This document shows, in pieces, positions 6,506 to 16,361 of a stretch of 64,000 nucleotides of DNA. A program made the translations under genes and the position numbers. The notes below the pieces were generated by a model. The model saw nothing but the letters and a program-made list of their open reading frames with translations. It did no database searches and was not told the DNA's origin. Every line of letters begins with the position of its first letter. Within the stretch, counting starts at the first letter, position 1. This stretch comes from Psychromonas ingrahamii 37 (lineage in GTDB: Bacteria > Pseudomonadota > Gammaproteobacteria > Enterobacterales > Psychromonadaceae): assembly GCF_000015285.1 (NCBI RefSeq), contig NC_008709.1, positions 4,216,001 to 4,280,000 of the forward strand. Reading direction: 5' to 3'.

Positions 6506-9010
6506 ATGACCCAAGACCCCTTCCTAGATCGCGAAGCGCAAACTTACGAGCATCCAGTGCCAAGTCGTGAATTTATTTTAGAATATTTAGAAAAACAAGC
6601 AAAACCTATTAGCCGTGATGCCCTGTTTAACGCTTTTTCTTTAAGCGGTGAAGAGGAAGCCGAGGGGTTGCGTCGTCGTTTAAAAGCGATGGAACGTGAT
6701 GGGCAATTAGTCTGGTGCCGTAATGCGACTTATGCACTCCCGGACAAATTGAATCTAATTAAAGGTAAAGTGATTGGCCACAAAGATGGTTTTGGTTTTT
6801 TGAAAACTGAAGAAGAAGGTGCCGATCTTTTTTTACCCGCACATCAAATGCGTTTACTCTTTCACGGCGATAAAGTCCTTGTCCAACCGGTTAAAGTTGA
6901 TTCGCGAGGTCGCACCGAAGCGCGTTTTGTACGTTTATTAGAAGAACGTAAAGAACCTATTGTCGGCCGTTATTTTGTCGAAGACGGCATCGCTGTCGTG
7001 GTGCCCGATGATTCTCGCATCAATCAAGATATTCTCATCAATCAAGATAACAATCTCGGTGCCCGCCACGGACAAATAGTCGTAGTGGAAATTCTCCAGC
7101 GTCCAAAACCTCGTTTGACTGCAAAAGGTAAAATCACTGAAATACTGGGTCAAGATATGGAACCCGGTATGGAAGTTGAGGTTGCACTGCGTACTCATGA
7201 TATCCCGCATCAATGGCCTGAAGGTTTAGACAAAGAATTAGAAAACTTTACTGAAACTGTGCCTGAAGAAGCGATACAAGGGCGTGTAGATTTACGCCAA
7301 TTACCACTGGTCACAATAGATGGCGAAGATGCGCGCGATTTTGATGATGCGGTTTTCTGTAAAGCTGAAGCCGGTGGCGGCTGGCGTCTGTGGGTAGCTA
7401 TTGCAGACGTAAGCTATTACGTTCGACCCGGTACTATTTTAGATAAAGAAGCGATTAATCGTGGTAACTCGGTCTATTTCCCCGACCAGGTTGTGCCTAT
7501 GTTGCCGGAAATATTATCTAATGGATTGTGCTCGTTAAATCCGCAGGTCGATCGTTTATGTATGGTCAGTGAAATGGTTATTTCTAAAGCCGGACTGCTC
7601 ACGGATTACAAATTCTATGAAGCAGTAATGAATTCTCATGCACGCTTTACTTATACTAAAGTAGCGGCCATTTTAGAGGGTGATCAGACACTGCGCGAGC
7701 AGTACAAACCTTTAGTGCCTCATATCGAAGAGTTAGAGCACCTTTATAAAGCCTTCAAGCGCGCACGCAAGATTCGAGGTGGAATGGAGTTTGAAACCTT
7801 AGAAACGCGTTTTATTTTTGATCAAAACCGTAAAATAGAATCTATCGAGCCAATAACACGTAACGATGCGCATAAGATCATAGAAGAATGCATGATTCAG
7901 GCAAACGTTGCTTCGGCACGTTTAATTGGCAAGGCAGAAGCTGCTGCGTTATACCGCGTTCATGAAACTCCCAGTCAGGAAAAATTAGTTAACTTCCGTT
8001 CATTTTTGTCAGAGCTTGGTTTAAGCCTTGCCGGTGGAGAGAAACCGGCACCGCGTGATTATGCGGCATTAGCTGAAGAATTTGCGGGTCGTGAAGACAG
8101 TGAGCTTTTACAAACCATGTTATTACGCTCAATGAAACAAGCTGTCTATCAAGATGAAAATCTCGGACACTTTGGCTTGGCGTTAGAAGAGTACGCTCAC
8201 TTCACCTCTCCTATTCGTCGTTACCCGGATCTGATTTTACACCGTGCCATTAAATATTTAATCGAACATCAGGCAAAGGGTCAGTTGAAATCAAAATGGA
8301 CCAATACCGGCGGATATCATTATCTACATGAAGAGATGGGTGCCTTAGGCGAGCATTGTTCAATGACTGAACGCCGCGCCGATGATGCCACTCGTGATGT
8401 AGGTGACGCTTTAAAATGTGAATATATGCAGGATCATGTTGGTGATGTAATGCACGGCACTATTGCCGCTGTCACCAACTTTGGTTTCTTTGTACGCTTA
8501 ACGGGTATTCAAATCGATGGCTTGGTCCATGTGACAAGCTTACTGTCTGATTATTATATCTTTGATGCAGGCAAACAAACCCTTAAAGGTGAGCGTACGG
8601 GACGTACCTTTAGGATCGGTGATGCATTAGATGTGAAAGTGTTGTCAGTTAATTTAGATGATAAAAAAATCGATTTTGAATTAGCGGATCAAGCGGCAGC
8701 GGGACAACGAAAACGAGCTCAAAATACGGCCGCGCGTGAAAACGATCGCCCGATAGATAAACGGGCACGGTCAAAAGCGGCGGGCAAAGGTCGCGCAAAT
8801 GATAACGCTAAAAAAAGCGATCAGCCGGTTGAAAAAGAACCCGCTAAGCAAGAGCAAAAAGCCAACAAGCCCAAAAGAAAAAGAACGATAAAACAGGGCG
8901 AAAAAAACACCGCATCATCAAAAACAAAAAAAACCACGGCAACAGCTAAAAAAGTAGGTCGTGCTGATCGCCGTAATAAAATAAAACAAGCAAACAAAAT
9001 AAATAGCTAA
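6506..9010 (+). CDS. rnr: Ribonuclease R
   Basis: An 834-aa 3'-5' exoribonuclease of the RNB family, which degrades structured RNA and takes part in rRNA/tRNA quality control and cold adaptation. Domain order: N-terminal helix-turn-helix (about 20-85), two cold-shock domains ([13 protein letters not shown] near 92), catalytic RNB domain with [14 protein letters not shown] near 268-281 (the acidic metal-binding cluster), S1 domain ([15 protein letters not shown] near 650), then a ~100-residue Lys/Ala-rich basic tail. It is about 20 residues longer than the E. coli enzyme, mostly in the tail. rlmB follows after 106 bp, as in E. coli. Confidence 0.97.
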   Translation: MTQDPFLDREAQTYEHPVPSREFILEYLEKQAKPISRDALFNAFSLSGEEEAEGLRRRLKAMERDGQLVWCRNATYALPDKLNLIKGKVIGHKDGFGFLKTEEEGADLFLPAHQMRLLFHGDKVLVQPVKVDSRGRTEARFVRLLEERKEPIVGRYFVEDGIAVVVPDDSRINQDILINQDNNLGARHGQIVVVEILQRPKPRLTAKGKITEILGQDMEPGMEVEVALRTHDIPHQWPEGLDKELENFTETVPEEAIQGRVDLRQLPLVTIDGEDARDFDDAVFCKAEAGGGWRLWVAIADVSYYVRPGTILDKEAINRGNSVYFPDQVVPMLPEILSNGLCSLNPQVDRLCMVSEMVISKAGLLTDYKFYEAVMNSHARFTYTKVAAILEGDQTLREQYKPLVPHIEELEHLYKAFKRARKIRGGMEFETLETRFIFDQNRKIESIEPITRNDAHKIIEECMIQANVASARLIGKAEAAALYRVHETPSQEKLVNFRSFLSELGLSLAGGEKPAPRDYAALAEEFAGREDSELLQTMLLRSMKQAVYQDENLGHFGLALEEYAHFTSPIRRYPDLILHRAIKYLIEHQAKGQLKSKWTNTGGYHYLHEEMGALGEHCSMTERRADDATRDVGDALKCEYMQDHVGDVMHGTIAAVTNFGFFVRLTGIQIDGLVHVTSLLSDYYIFDAGKQTLKGERTGRTFRIGDALDVKVLSVNLDDKKIDFELADQAAAGQRKRAQNTAARENDRPIDKRARSKAAGKGRANDNAKKSDQPVEKEPAKQEQKANKPKRKRTIKQGEKNTASSKTKKTTATAKKVGRADRRNKIKQANKINS

Positions 9011-9092
9011 CAGCTAGGAGCTACGAGCGGCGAGCTAGGAGATACAAGCTTTCTAGCTTTCAGGCGTTCGAGCTGCGAGTCTTGAGCTATTA
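9011..9092. repeat. Heptamer satellite between rnr and rlmB
   Basis: Bases fall into 7-bp steps such as AGCTAGG AGCTACG AGCGGCG AGCTAGG, with occasional 8-mers. It starts immediately after the rnr stop codon. The same class of satellite occurs at seven other intergenic sites in the window. Confidence 0.7.
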
Positions 9093-9116
9093 TCAACAAA
9101 TAGAATTAGAGAAAAT

Positions 9117-9857
9117 ATGAGCAAAAGTGAATTACTTTATGGCATCCATTCAGTTGATGCCTTATTAGAGAAACAACCAGAACGTTTTATTGAAGTTTAT
9201 GCATTAAAAGGACGTGAGGACGAACGCCTTAATAATATTATTGCTAAATTAAATGAATGGGGTATTTCCGTCCAATTAATGAACCGTAAAGCCATGGATG
9301 ATAAGTCGGAAGGAGAGCAACACCAGGGTATTATCGCCCGCGTTAAAACGGCCAAGGTCTTAAACGATAATGACTTAGACAGTTTATTGGAGAGTTTAAC
9401 TGCACCGCCTTTTTTACTTATTTTAGACGGTGTAACGGATCCGCATAATCTAGGTGCATGTCTGCGTAGTGCAGATGCAGCCGGTGTGCATGCAGTGATT
9501 ATCCCTAAAGATAATTCAGCAAGCTTAACCCCCGTAGTGCGTAAAGTCGCCTGTGGAGCAGCAGAATCAGTGCCTTTAATTCATGTCACTAATCTGGCTC
9601 GAGCGATGCGTTCATTACAGGACAAAGGTGTCTGGATTTATGGTACAGCGGGAGAAGCCACACAAAGCCTCTATGACTGTAAACTAGAAGGCGGCATGGC
9701 ACTTGCGATGGGCGCGGAAGGTAAAGGATTACGCCGTTTAACACGTGAACATTGTGACCAGCTGATTAAACTGCCAATGGCGGGAGCCGTTTCCAGCTTA
9801 AATGTCTCGGTAGCAACCGGTGTCTGCTTGTTTGAAGTGGTTCGTCAGCGCGGATAA
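9117..9857 (+). CDS. rlmB: 23S rRNA (guanosine-2251-2'-O)-methyltransferase RlmB
   Basis: A 246-aa SpoU-family 2'-O-methyltransferase that modifies Gm2251 of 23S rRNA using SAM. The N-terminal substrate-binding domain ([12 protein letters not shown]) is followed by the knotted SPOUT domain with motif 1 [17 protein letters not shown], motif 2 [11 protein letters not shown] and motif 3 [17 protein letters not shown]. Length matches E. coli RlmB (243 aa). It is separated from rnr by a heptamer satellite but probably still cotranscribed. Confidence 0.97.
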   Translation: MSKSELLYGIHSVDALLEKQPERFIEVYALKGREDERLNNIIAKLNEWGISVQLMNRKAMDDKSEGEQHQGIIARVKTAKVLNDNDLDSLLESLTAPPFLLILDGVTDPHNLGACLRSADAAGVHAVIIPKDNSASLTPVVRKVACGAAESVPLIHVTNLARAMRSLQDKGVWIYGTAGEATQSLYDCKLEGGMALAMGAEGKGLRRLTREHCDQLIKLPMAGAVSSLNVSVATGVCLFEVVRQRG

Positions 9858-9867
9858 CAAAATTTTC

Positions 9868-9938
9868 GGCTATCAGCTATCAGCTATCAGCTATCGGCTG
9901 ACGGCTGATAGCCGATAGCGGCAAGGCTTCGAGCTTTG
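9868..9938. repeat. Heptamer satellite downstream of rlmB
   Basis: The clearest example: GGCTATC AGCTATC AGCTATC AGCTATC GGCTGAC GGCTGAT AGCCGAT AGC. The later units are near reverse complements of the earlier ones, so the tract can also fold. Confidence 0.8.
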
Positions 9939-10004
9939 ACCTAGTGTCCTCTTTCAAGCAGATATAATGCTTCGCAAATATTCCCTTATTATCAAAATAA
10001 CTGC

Positions 10005-10033
10005 TTGCGCCAACAAACGCTAAACTGTACACT
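10005..10033 (+). promoter_or_regulatory. Probable promoter of rpsF-priB-rpsR-rplI
   Basis: TTGCGC and TACACT are separated by exactly 17 bases, about 100 bases upstream of rpsF. Each box matches consensus at 4 of 6 positions. The position fits a ribosomal-protein operon with an untranslated leader. Confidence 0.45.
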
Positions 10034-10130
10034 TTACCGCCTTAAATCAACCACCTTTTTTGTTCCTTGCTTCTATTGGTACGGTTGAGCCAAATCAAGA
10101 AGCTAATAACCCGTAAGGAGCGATTTTTAT

Positions 10131-10532
10131 ATGCGTCATTATGAAATCGTATTTATGGTTCACCCTGATCAGAGTGAACAAGTTAATGGTATGATTGAAC
10201 GTTACACAGCCTCTATCACAGAAGCTGGCGGTACAGTTCATCGTCTAGAAGATTGGGGCCGTCGTCAATTGGCTTACCCAATCAACAAACTACACAAAGC
10301 ACACTATGTTCTTATGAACATTGAAGCTGGACAGAACGTAATCGATGATTTGGAAAATGCTTTCCGTTTCAACGATTCAGTGATCCGTAACATGATCATG
10401 CGTACTAAAACTGCTGTGACTGAAGTTTCTGTAGTGGCAAAAGCAAGAGAAGAGCGTGTTGAACGTGCTCCTCGTGCTCCACGTCCAGAAGTGAAAGCAG
10501 AACCAGAAGCAGAAGCAACAGCTGAAGCATAA
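10131..10532 (+). CDS. rpsF: 30S ribosomal protein S6
   Basis: A 133-aa protein of the small-subunit platform, binding 16S rRNA together with S18. The S6 fold is clear from [18 protein letters not shown] at the start and [20 protein letters not shown]. The tail is a low-complexity Ala/Glu/Pro extension, like the glutamate-rich tail of E. coli S6. GTAAGGAGCG lies just upstream of the ATG. It is first of four genes (rpsF-priB-rpsR-rplI). Confidence 0.98.
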   Translation: MRHYEIVFMVHPDQSEQVNGMIERYTASITEAGGTVHRLEDWGRRQLAYPINKLHKAHYVLMNIEAGQNVIDDLENAFRFNDSVIRNMIMRTKTAVTEVSVVAKAREERVERAPRAPRPEVKAEPEAEATAEA

Positions 10533-10540
10533 GCTACTTA

Positions 10541-10846
10541 GTGACTGATAACTTTTTGCGACTTTCGGGTGTAGTAACTGAAAAGCCTACATTTAAAAAA
10601 AGTCCTAGCGGTTTACAACACTGTAATTTAGTGATTGAACATCGTTCTATGCAAGAAGAGGCTGAATTACCACGCAACGTTTTTTGTTATATGCCCGTTG
10701 CAGCAAGTGGAATACTTGCCAGTCAGTTAAAAGATAAATTATCGAAAGGGATGCAAATAAGAGTAAGTGGTTTTATCACTTTTCATCAAAGCGCAAATAA
10801 GCTTGGAAAACTCGTGTTGCATGCTCAGTACATAGAACAAATTTGA
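10541..10846 (+). CDS. priB: Primosomal replication protein N (PriB)
   Basis: A 101-aa OB-fold single-stranded-DNA-binding protein, a dimer that bridges PriA and DnaT in replication restart. Features visible are the SSB-like opening NFLRLSGVVTEKPTFKKSPS and the HCNLVIEHRS strand. It begins at the GTG at 10541, 8 bases after the rpsF stop. The position between rpsF and rpsR is conserved in gammaproteobacteria. Confidence 0.95.
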   Translation: MTDNFLRLSGVVTEKPTFKKSPSGLQHCNLVIEHRSMQEEAELPRNVFCYMPVAASGILASQLKDKLSKGMQIRVSGFITFHQSANKLGKLVLHAQYIEQI

Positions 10847-11083
<237 letters not shown>

Positions 11084-11099
11084 ACAGGAGCTATAGATT

Positions 11100-11552
11100 A
11101 TGGAAATTATCCTACAAGATACAGTTGCTAACCTTGGTAAACTTGGCGATAAAGTTGTTGTTAAATCAGGTTACGCACGTAACTTTCTTTTTCCACAACA
11201 AAAAGCTGTTCCAGCAAACAAAGCAAACTTAGAAGCTTTTGAAACACGTCGTGTTGAATTAGAAGCTAAGCAAGCTGCTAACCTTGCTGCTGCAGAAAAA
11301 CGTGGCGCTGCATTAGCTGCATTAGAAGCGGTTGTTATCGCATCTAAAGCCGGCGATGTTGGTAAACTATTCGGTTCAATCGGTACGCGTGATATTGCTA
11401 CTGCAATCACTGCTGCTGGTGTACCTGTTGTTAAAAGTGAAGTTCGTCTTCCTGAAGGCGCTTTACGCAACACTGGTTTATTCGAAATTGCTGTAGTAGT
11501 ACACTCTGAAGTGTCTACTATTGTTAAAATTGAAGTTGTTCAAGCTGAATAA
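11100..11552 (+). CDS. rplI: 50S ribosomal protein L9
   Basis: A 150-aa protein of the L1-stalk base. The N-terminal domain [19 protein letters not shown] with [13 protein letters not shown] is the L9 signature, followed by a long connecting helix and the C-terminal globular domain. Length is one residue more than E. coli L9. It is the last gene of the operon; a terminator lies about 30 bases downstream. Confidence 0.98.
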
Positions 11553-11581
11553 TTCAGTTTTGATAAACTAAGATTATAAAA

Positions 11582-11609
11582 ATACCTGCTTTCGAGCGGG
11601 TATTTTTTT
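11582..11609 (+). terminator. Terminator of the rpsF-rplI operon
   Basis: ATACCTGCT pairs with AGCGGGTAT around TTCG, followed by T7. Confidence 0.9.
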
Positions 11610-11740
11610 GCCTAAAATCCCCCCTTCTCTTTTCTTTTTTTCCCTGACGGTGACTTTCTTTTCCAGATCCTTTCCTTAAAAATTACGCTGCTGACTTTTT
11701 TGTTTGTAGGCTTTCGCTTGCAGCTGATGGCTAAATTTTC

Positions 11741-11980
11741 ATTGTTGGTCTTCCGCCCTGACGGCGTGTTACTTTTTCTCAACAGCAAGAAAAGAGTAAC
11801 CAAAAAGTGCCGTTCCGAGACGTTTTTTATTCTTGCACTGCCCAACCGCTTTTTAACGCACCACCTCAGACATTACGTCCCTGTACTGGCTGAGGTTAGA
11901 GAAAACATCCATGTTTTCTCTTGCTAAAGCACTTGTTCAGCACAAGAAAAACGTACGGAAATTTTCGTAGCCACATTGGT
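11741..11980 (-). repeat. Structured repeat family, copy 3 (complete, minus orientation)
   Basis: All four hairpins are present on the minus strand: H1 at 11899-11920 (GAGAAAACAT/ATGTTTTCTC, perfect), H2 outer stem ACCTCAG/CTGAGGT (11863-11869 with 11890-11896), linker TGGTGCGTTAAAAAGCGGTT, H3 around TTGCTGTTGA, and H4 CGCCgtcaGGGCG. The unit ends with CCAATGTGGCTACGAAAATT. It faces copies 4 and 5 across the KAP ATPase gene. Confidence 0.85.
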
Positions 11981-12092
11981 TTGATTATCTGCTCAATAAT
12001 TTCATTTTCGAAATTTTTGAGATTACACCGTGTATAAACAATCAGTTATGCTATGTTGATTGAAATACTCAATACCCCCTTCGAAGGTTGCC

Positions 12093-13832
12093 ATGACCGA
12101 TATAATTAAGCGAATTGAAAACTTATTTAAAGACGACTCTATGCCACCAATGATTTTAATTGATGGCGACTGGGGTTCAGGTAAGACTTATTTTATAAAA
12201 AATAAATTAATCCCTCACTTTGAAAATAAAGACAAAAAAGTAGTTTTCTTTTCTCTTTATGGCATATCAGATTTAAATGACTTTAGAGATAAATTGCTTT
12301 CTGTTTATTCTATGAATGATAAAGATGCTTCCACTGGCTTTAAAGATTTAAGTACTATCTTCACTAAACTTGGCAGTGTATTGGGAGAAAGTAACGCAAG
12401 CAATCTTGGCGCGATAGCCAATAGCCTGACAGGTATGATCAAGCATGCTGCATTAGGACGAATTAAAGGTTTTACTTTGATACTCGATGATCTCGAGAGA
12501 GTTGCAGACGATAAATTAACAGGATTGCTACTCGGGGAGTGTATTGAGCTAGCGGAAAACAATCAGATTAAAATTATTGTTGCCGCTAATGCGAAAAAAA
12601 TAACGACTAACACTATGTTAGAAAAAGCATTTGTCGACATCATTCCCTATAAAACATCACCCGAAGAGATGGTCAATATAGCTATTGAAGGAATAGAACT
12701 ATTTGAAAAAAATAAAATCAATATTAAAAACGAAGTAATACGTTTAGATTATACAAACCTAAGAGTACTTAAGCGCGCTCTTTTTAGGCTAAAACCCGTG
12801 CTGCAAAAAATTAAAGAATCAAATGAGATCATTAAGGAACCCTCAGCGAAAATAGCTACTTCGACTATTCTAGCAATCTGCTTCGCACATTATGAAAAGC
12901 ATTATACAAAAAAAGAAATAAGTAAAAACGTGGTACGCTCCGAAATAATAAAAATACACCTTGACAATAAAGGCAAAAAAACTGACCCCCCCTCAATGAA
13001 AGAAAAGGAGTTATCGATAATATTAGGCAATGTGAATACAGTACTAAATACTCTAGACTATTGCTTTGGCGAAAAATTAAAAATAAATATAATCAATGAT
13101 TTGAATCTCCCAAAGAAAAAAGATCCATTAAACTCCATGATTACAGGGAATTATATCTACGGTACTGAAGAAGAATTTGTACTCGGAATCGCTTTACTTA
13201 AAAAATGCATTATGTCTAAAGAGACTGTTAACTTTGAGCAATGGGGAAAAGCGTGCCATATGCTGCTTTATTTTTCCCGATTTAATTATATTAATGATAC
13301 AGAAGAAGATCTCTGGGTTACGATTAATGAGTTCAAAAACATAATCGATTTCGCCCCAAATGATGGCTACACTAGCTGGATTAGCAGCATAGATAACCAA
13401 GAATTGAAGAATATATTAAGAGAAAAATCCGCCAGTGCTAGTAATAAATCTCAAAATATAGCAACAAAGGCTTTCAAAGATGTAATGGTACATTCATGGA
13501 AGAACGCCCTAGAGACTGAGATTCACAGCTCACAGTCTAATAAGGTTTTATCTTTTACCGATTCTGAGTTTCTGAATCAATGCATAGAAAACTGGGATGC
13601 TATTGATATAAAAGAATTCAATATCGCATTAGGTGAGCGATATGAAGTACTTACTAGCAATAGTTACGATCAGGAACTTATTAATTTAAAGGGTATTAAA
13701 AAAATGCTGGAGGAAAAGCTGCAGAAAATGGAAAGCAGCTTTAAAAAAGGAGAATTAACCAAATTACTCCACACTTCCGGTAAGACCCTTAAACATCTCA
13801 TAGATATTCAAGCCAAAAATTCGCGTGACTAG
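12093..13832 (+). CDS. KAP-family P-loop NTPase (579 aa)
   Basis: A KAP-type P-loop ATPase: Walker A GDWGSGKT about 20 residues after the start and Walker B FTLILDDLERV near residue 140, the usual KAP layout (STAND-related NTPases often found in bacterial defence loci). An upstream TTG at 12060 would extend it by 11 residues, but the ATG at 12093 has GAAGG at suitable spacing and I prefer it. After the NTPase domain the protein is a long alpha-helical, Lys-rich region without recognisable motifs, ending in a probable coiled coil near 535-579. No membrane helices are evident, unlike many KAP proteins. It stands alone between inverted copies of the structured repeat, has a higher A content than its neighbours and is probably acquired. 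Defence is an inference from the family only. Confidence 0.8.
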   Translation: MTDIIKRIENLFKDDSMPPMILIDGDWGSGKTYFIKNKLIPHFENKDKKVVFFSLYGISDLNDFRDKLLSVYSMNDKDASTGFKDLSTIFTKLGSVLGESNASNLGAIANSLTGMIKHAALGRIKGFTLILDDLERVADDKLTGLLLGECIELAENNQIKIIVAANAKKITTNTMLEKAFVDIIPYKTSPEEMVNIAIEGIELFEKNKINIKNEVIRLDYTNLRVLKRALFRLKPVLQKIKESNEIIKEPSAKIATSTILAICFAHYEKHYTKKEISKNVVRSEIIKIHLDNKGKKTDPPSMKEKELSIILGNVNTVLNTLDYCFGEKLKINIINDLNLPKKKDPLNSMITGNYIYGTEEEFVLGIALLKKCIMSKETVNFEQWGKACHMLLYFSRFNYINDTEEDLWVTINEFKNIIDFAPNDGYTSWISSIDNQELKNILREKSASASNKSQNIATKAFKDVMVHSWKNALETEIHSSQSNKVLSFTDSEFLNQCIENWDAIDIKEFNIALGERYEVLTSNSYDQELINLKGIKKMLEEKLQKMESSFKKGELTKLLHTSGKTLKHLIDIQAKNSRD

Positions 13833-13847
13833 CTAATCATAATGAAA

Positions 13848-13953
13848 TAAACCAATGCGGCTAGGTGATCCCCTTCCATTTTTCTTGCAATGAACAAATG
13901 CTTTAGCAACAGAAATCATGGAGCGAATTGAACGGCAGTTCAGGATTATGAGC
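13848..13953 (+). repeat. Structured repeat family, copy 4 (5' half only)
   Basis: It starts CCAATGCGGCTAGG and runs through TAGCAACAGAAATCATGGAG and the GAACggcaGTTC hairpin, then stops abruptly where copy 5 begins (GAAGATAAATTGGACACCC). Its 3' half has been lost, apparently by a copy inserting into or recombining with it. Confidence 0.8.
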
Positions 13954-14245
13954 GAAGATAAATTGGACACCCATACTTTTTTGCGAATAATCTAACCACT
14001 GCGGCTAGGCAATTTCCGTACGTTTTTCTTGTCTGAGAAATCACTTTAGCAAAGGAAATCATGGATGATTTCATTAGGCTCGGCTCTGCACATGGATGTG
14101 CTGTCCGAGCCGGTGCGTTAAGAAGTTATTGAGCAGACAAGAATAAAAAACGTCTCGGAACGGCATTCTTTTGGTTACTTTTCTTTTGCTGTTGAAAGAA
14201 AAGTAACCCGCCGTCAAAAGCGGAATACCAACAAATAACGTTAAA
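13954..14245 (+). repeat. Structured repeat family, copy 5 (complete reference copy)
   Basis: Order: GAAGATAAATTGGACACCC lead, CTGCGGCTAGG box, H1 14055-14072 (GAAATCATGGATGATTTC), H2 14077-14111 (GGCTCGG/CCGAGCC enclosing GCACATggATGTGC), linker GGTGCGTTAAGAAG, H3 14175-14206 (12-bp perfect stem TTACTTTTCTTT/AAAGAAAAGTAA), H4 14208-14223 (CCGC/GCGG), and CGGAATACCAAC tail. Contains no credible protein frame. Confidence 0.85.
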
Positions 14246-14390
14246 CCAAGCGCTTACAAGCGAAGGCCTATGACAAACCAATTCGGCTAAGCTCTGACTG
14301 TTCAGTTACTTGCTAGTGTTTACGCTAGATATCGCTTTCAAAGGAAGTCATCGGAGAGGTTTGTTGGGCTGTCATTATGAATATAAATGT

Positions 14391-14429
14391 CTCCTTCGAG
14401 AAAAAGTAACATAGCTTTAATCGAAGGAG
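14391..14429. promoter_or_regulatory. 9-bp inverted repeat covering a Shine-Dalgarno-like sequence
   Basis: CTCCTTCGA (14391-14399) is exactly complementary to TCGAAGGAG (14421-14429). The right arm is the AGGAG that precedes an ATG at 14437 opening a 16-codon frame (14437-14487), which overlaps the end of the DHH gene on the other strand. Alternatively the hairpin is simply the minus-strand terminator of the DHH gene, though it lacks a T-tract. Confidence 0.35.
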
Positions 14430-14463
14430 TTTTACGATGATTTATCGTTTAGTGTTGAAACGA

Positions 14464-15396
14464 TTAACCATCTGCATTAATAGCTGAAATTAGTTCTGCA
14501 AGACCAGCTTCACTTTGATCATGTGGAACTTGACAAGTCCCCGCTGCATTATGTCCGCCACCATTGTATTTAAGCATTAACTCGCCAACATTGGTTTTTG
14601 AACTACGGTCAAAAATAGATTTACCGGTAGCAAAAACTGTATTTTGCTTTTTAAGGCCCCACATAATATGAATTGAAATATTACATTGTGGAAATAATGC
14701 ATAAATAACAAAACGATTACCTGAGTAGATAATTTCTTCTTCTCTTAAATCAAGAATAACTAAGTTACCATGAACCGTAGCACAACGTTTAATCTGCTCT
14801 TTAAATTTTTCTTCGTGCTCAAAGTAAAGATCGGTTCGTTCTTTAACATCAGGAAGTTCTAGTATCTGGTCAATGCTGTGATCTTTCCCAAATTCAATTA
14901 GAGCCATCATGAGTTCGTAATTTGAGATACGAAAATTTCTGAAGCGACCTAAACCTGTTCGAGAATCCATAATGAAATTAAGCAGTTCCCAGCGTTTAGC
15001 ATGTAACACTTCTTCTTTATTGAATTGAGCAGAGTCAGCTTTATCTACTGCATTCATCATACTTTTCCAGCTAGCGGGGAAGGTTTTTTCTCCGCCGTAA
15101 TAATCGTAAACAACGCGAGCAGCTGAAGGAGCATCAGGATCGATAATATGATTATCTCGTTTTTCATTACGCAGTGTTTCACTATGATGGTGATCAAAGG
15201 AAAGATGAATACCGTCAACATAAGGTAAGTTGGTCGAAATATCATCTGGCCCTACTTCAATAATTCCGTCTTGCATATCTTTAGGGTGAACAAAAAGAAT
15301 GTCGTCAACTAAATTAATATTTTTGAGTAAAATAGCACACACTAAACCATCAAAATCACTACGAGTAACTAAACGATATTTTTTATTATCCGACAT
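14464..15396 (-). CDS. DHH-family phosphoesterase
   Basis: A 310-aa DHH/DHHA1 protein. Metal-binding motifs are DFDG (residues 14-17) and DHHH (68-71); the C-terminal DHHA1 signature is GGGHNAAGTCQ near 280. This arrangement is shared by nanoRNases, cyclic-dinucleotide phosphodiesterases and exopolyphosphatase-like enzymes, and the sequence alone does not fix the substrate. It is shorter than RecJ and lacks its extra domains. It stands alone, flanked on both sides by same-orientation copies of the structured repeat. Confidence 0.88.
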   Translation of the reverse strand: MSDNKKYRLVTRSDFDGLVCAILLKNINLVDDILFVHPKDMQDGIIEVGPDDISTNLPYVDGIHLSFDHHHSETLRNEKRDNHIIDPDAPSAARVVYDYYGGEKTFPASWKSMMNAVDKADSAQFNKEEVLHAKRWELLNFIMDSRTGLGRFRNFRISNYELMMALIEFGKDHSIDQILELPDVKERTDLYFEHEEKFKEQIKRCATVHGNLVILDLREEEIIYSGNRFVIYALFPQCNISIHIMWGLKKQNTVFATGKSIFDRSSKTNVGELMLKYNGGGHNAAGTCQVPHDQSEAGLAELISAINADG

Positions 15397-15473
15397 CTAT
15401 TATCTCCATTAGATATAATTTATTTTTATTATTAAACATTCGCTCTTTATTAAAACATACTAACAGATAAATT

Positions 15474-15890
15474 GAAGATAAATTGGACACCCATACCTTT
15501 TTACGAATAATCTAACCAATGCGGCTAGGAAATCCCCTTCCATTTTTCTTGCAATGAACAAACGCTTTAGCAACAGAAATCATAGAGCGAATTGAACGGC
15601 AGTTCAGGATTATGAGCGGGCTAAGCTCTGCGTGCCCTTGTTGATTTCTGTAAGTTCAGCTCTGCACATGGATGTGCTGTCCGAACTGGTGCGTTAAAAG
15701 CATTTGGGCAGTGCGAGATAAAAAGATGGCTAGGGGTGACGCTTTTGCCTACTTTTTTTCGGCATTTAGAAACATAACTTATTCGAACTGCGAAACTGCG
15801 TTTCGGTTTCTCAACGTTTACTCGCCGTCAGGGCGAAACCACCAACAACGAAAGTTAAACCAACCGCCCACAAACGAAAACCAACAAACA
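15474..15890 (+). repeat. Structured repeat family, copy 6 (long-H1 variant)
   Basis: H1 here is 15574-15650: CAGAAATCA and TGATTTCTG pair perfectly over an insert that itself contains TGAACggcaGTTCA. H2 is 15653-15687 (AGTTCAG/CCGAACT around GCACATggATGTGC). H4 reads TCGCCgtcaGGGCGA. Between H3 and H4 lies CGAAACtgCGTTTCG, also present in copy 7. Confidence 0.85.
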
Positions 15891-16203
15891 AGCCAATGCA
15901 GCTAGATGATCCCCCTCCATTTTTCTTGCAATGAACAAACGCTTTAGCAAGTGAAACCCGGACGGTTTCACCAGGTCTGGCATGCACAGGGATGTGCATT
16001 CCGGACTGGTGCGTTAAAAAGCGATTGGGCAGTGCAAGATCAAAAAATGGCTAGGGGTGGCACTCTTTTGCTGTTGAAAGAGCATGACTCCCTCGAACTG
16101 CGAAACTGCGTTTCGGTTTCTCATCATCTACCCGCCGTCAAAAGCGGAATACCAATAAATAAAGTTAAACCAAGCGCTTACAAGCGAAGGCCAACAAACA
16201 AGC
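15891..16203 (+). repeat. Structured repeat family, copy 7
   Basis: It directly follows copy 6, in tandem. H1 is 15951-15971 (GTGAAACC/GGTTTCAC), H2 15975-16006 (GTCTGG/CCGGAC around TGCACAgggaTGTGCA), linker TGGTGCGTTAAAAAGCGATT, H3 16063-16082 (CTCTTT/AAAGAG), H4 CCGC/GCGG. Open frames across it (for example 15951-16391) are by-products of the repeat and not genes. Confidence 0.85.
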
Positions 16204-16317
16204 TAAATAGTTTCACTAACATTCCCACGTGGAGCGTAAAGAAAAAAGACAAAAAAACCCCAGGGTTAAGTGAGGCTCAATATCAAAATAGCAAATTGAG
16301 GCCTAAAGCCTCAAACC

Positions 16318-16356
16318 ATTATTTTGTTTGTGGACGCATATGCGGAAATAACAATA
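16318..16356 (-). pseudogene. Duplicate of the lysS 3' end
   Basis: On the minus strand this encodes [12 protein letters not shown]-stop; the true lysS end at 21748 encodes [11 protein letters not shown]-stop. The two DNA copies differ at only three positions in 37, two of them synonymous. The 90 bp beyond it (16226-16317) also resembles the region downstream of lysS (AAAAAAGACAAAAAAA, GAGGCTC). It lies immediately beside the proW end and marks one edge of the transporter segment. Confidence 0.85.
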
Positions 16357-16361
16357 GTTCA

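Noticed and set aside
9868-9938. Possible CRISPR-like array
   Set aside because: The units are 7 bp with no spacers and drifting sequence; a satellite, not a CRISPR. No CRISPR array was seen anywhere in the window.
11171-11473. 100-codon frame antisense to rplI
   Set aside because: Shadow of a highly biased ribosomal gene; no ribosome-binding site.
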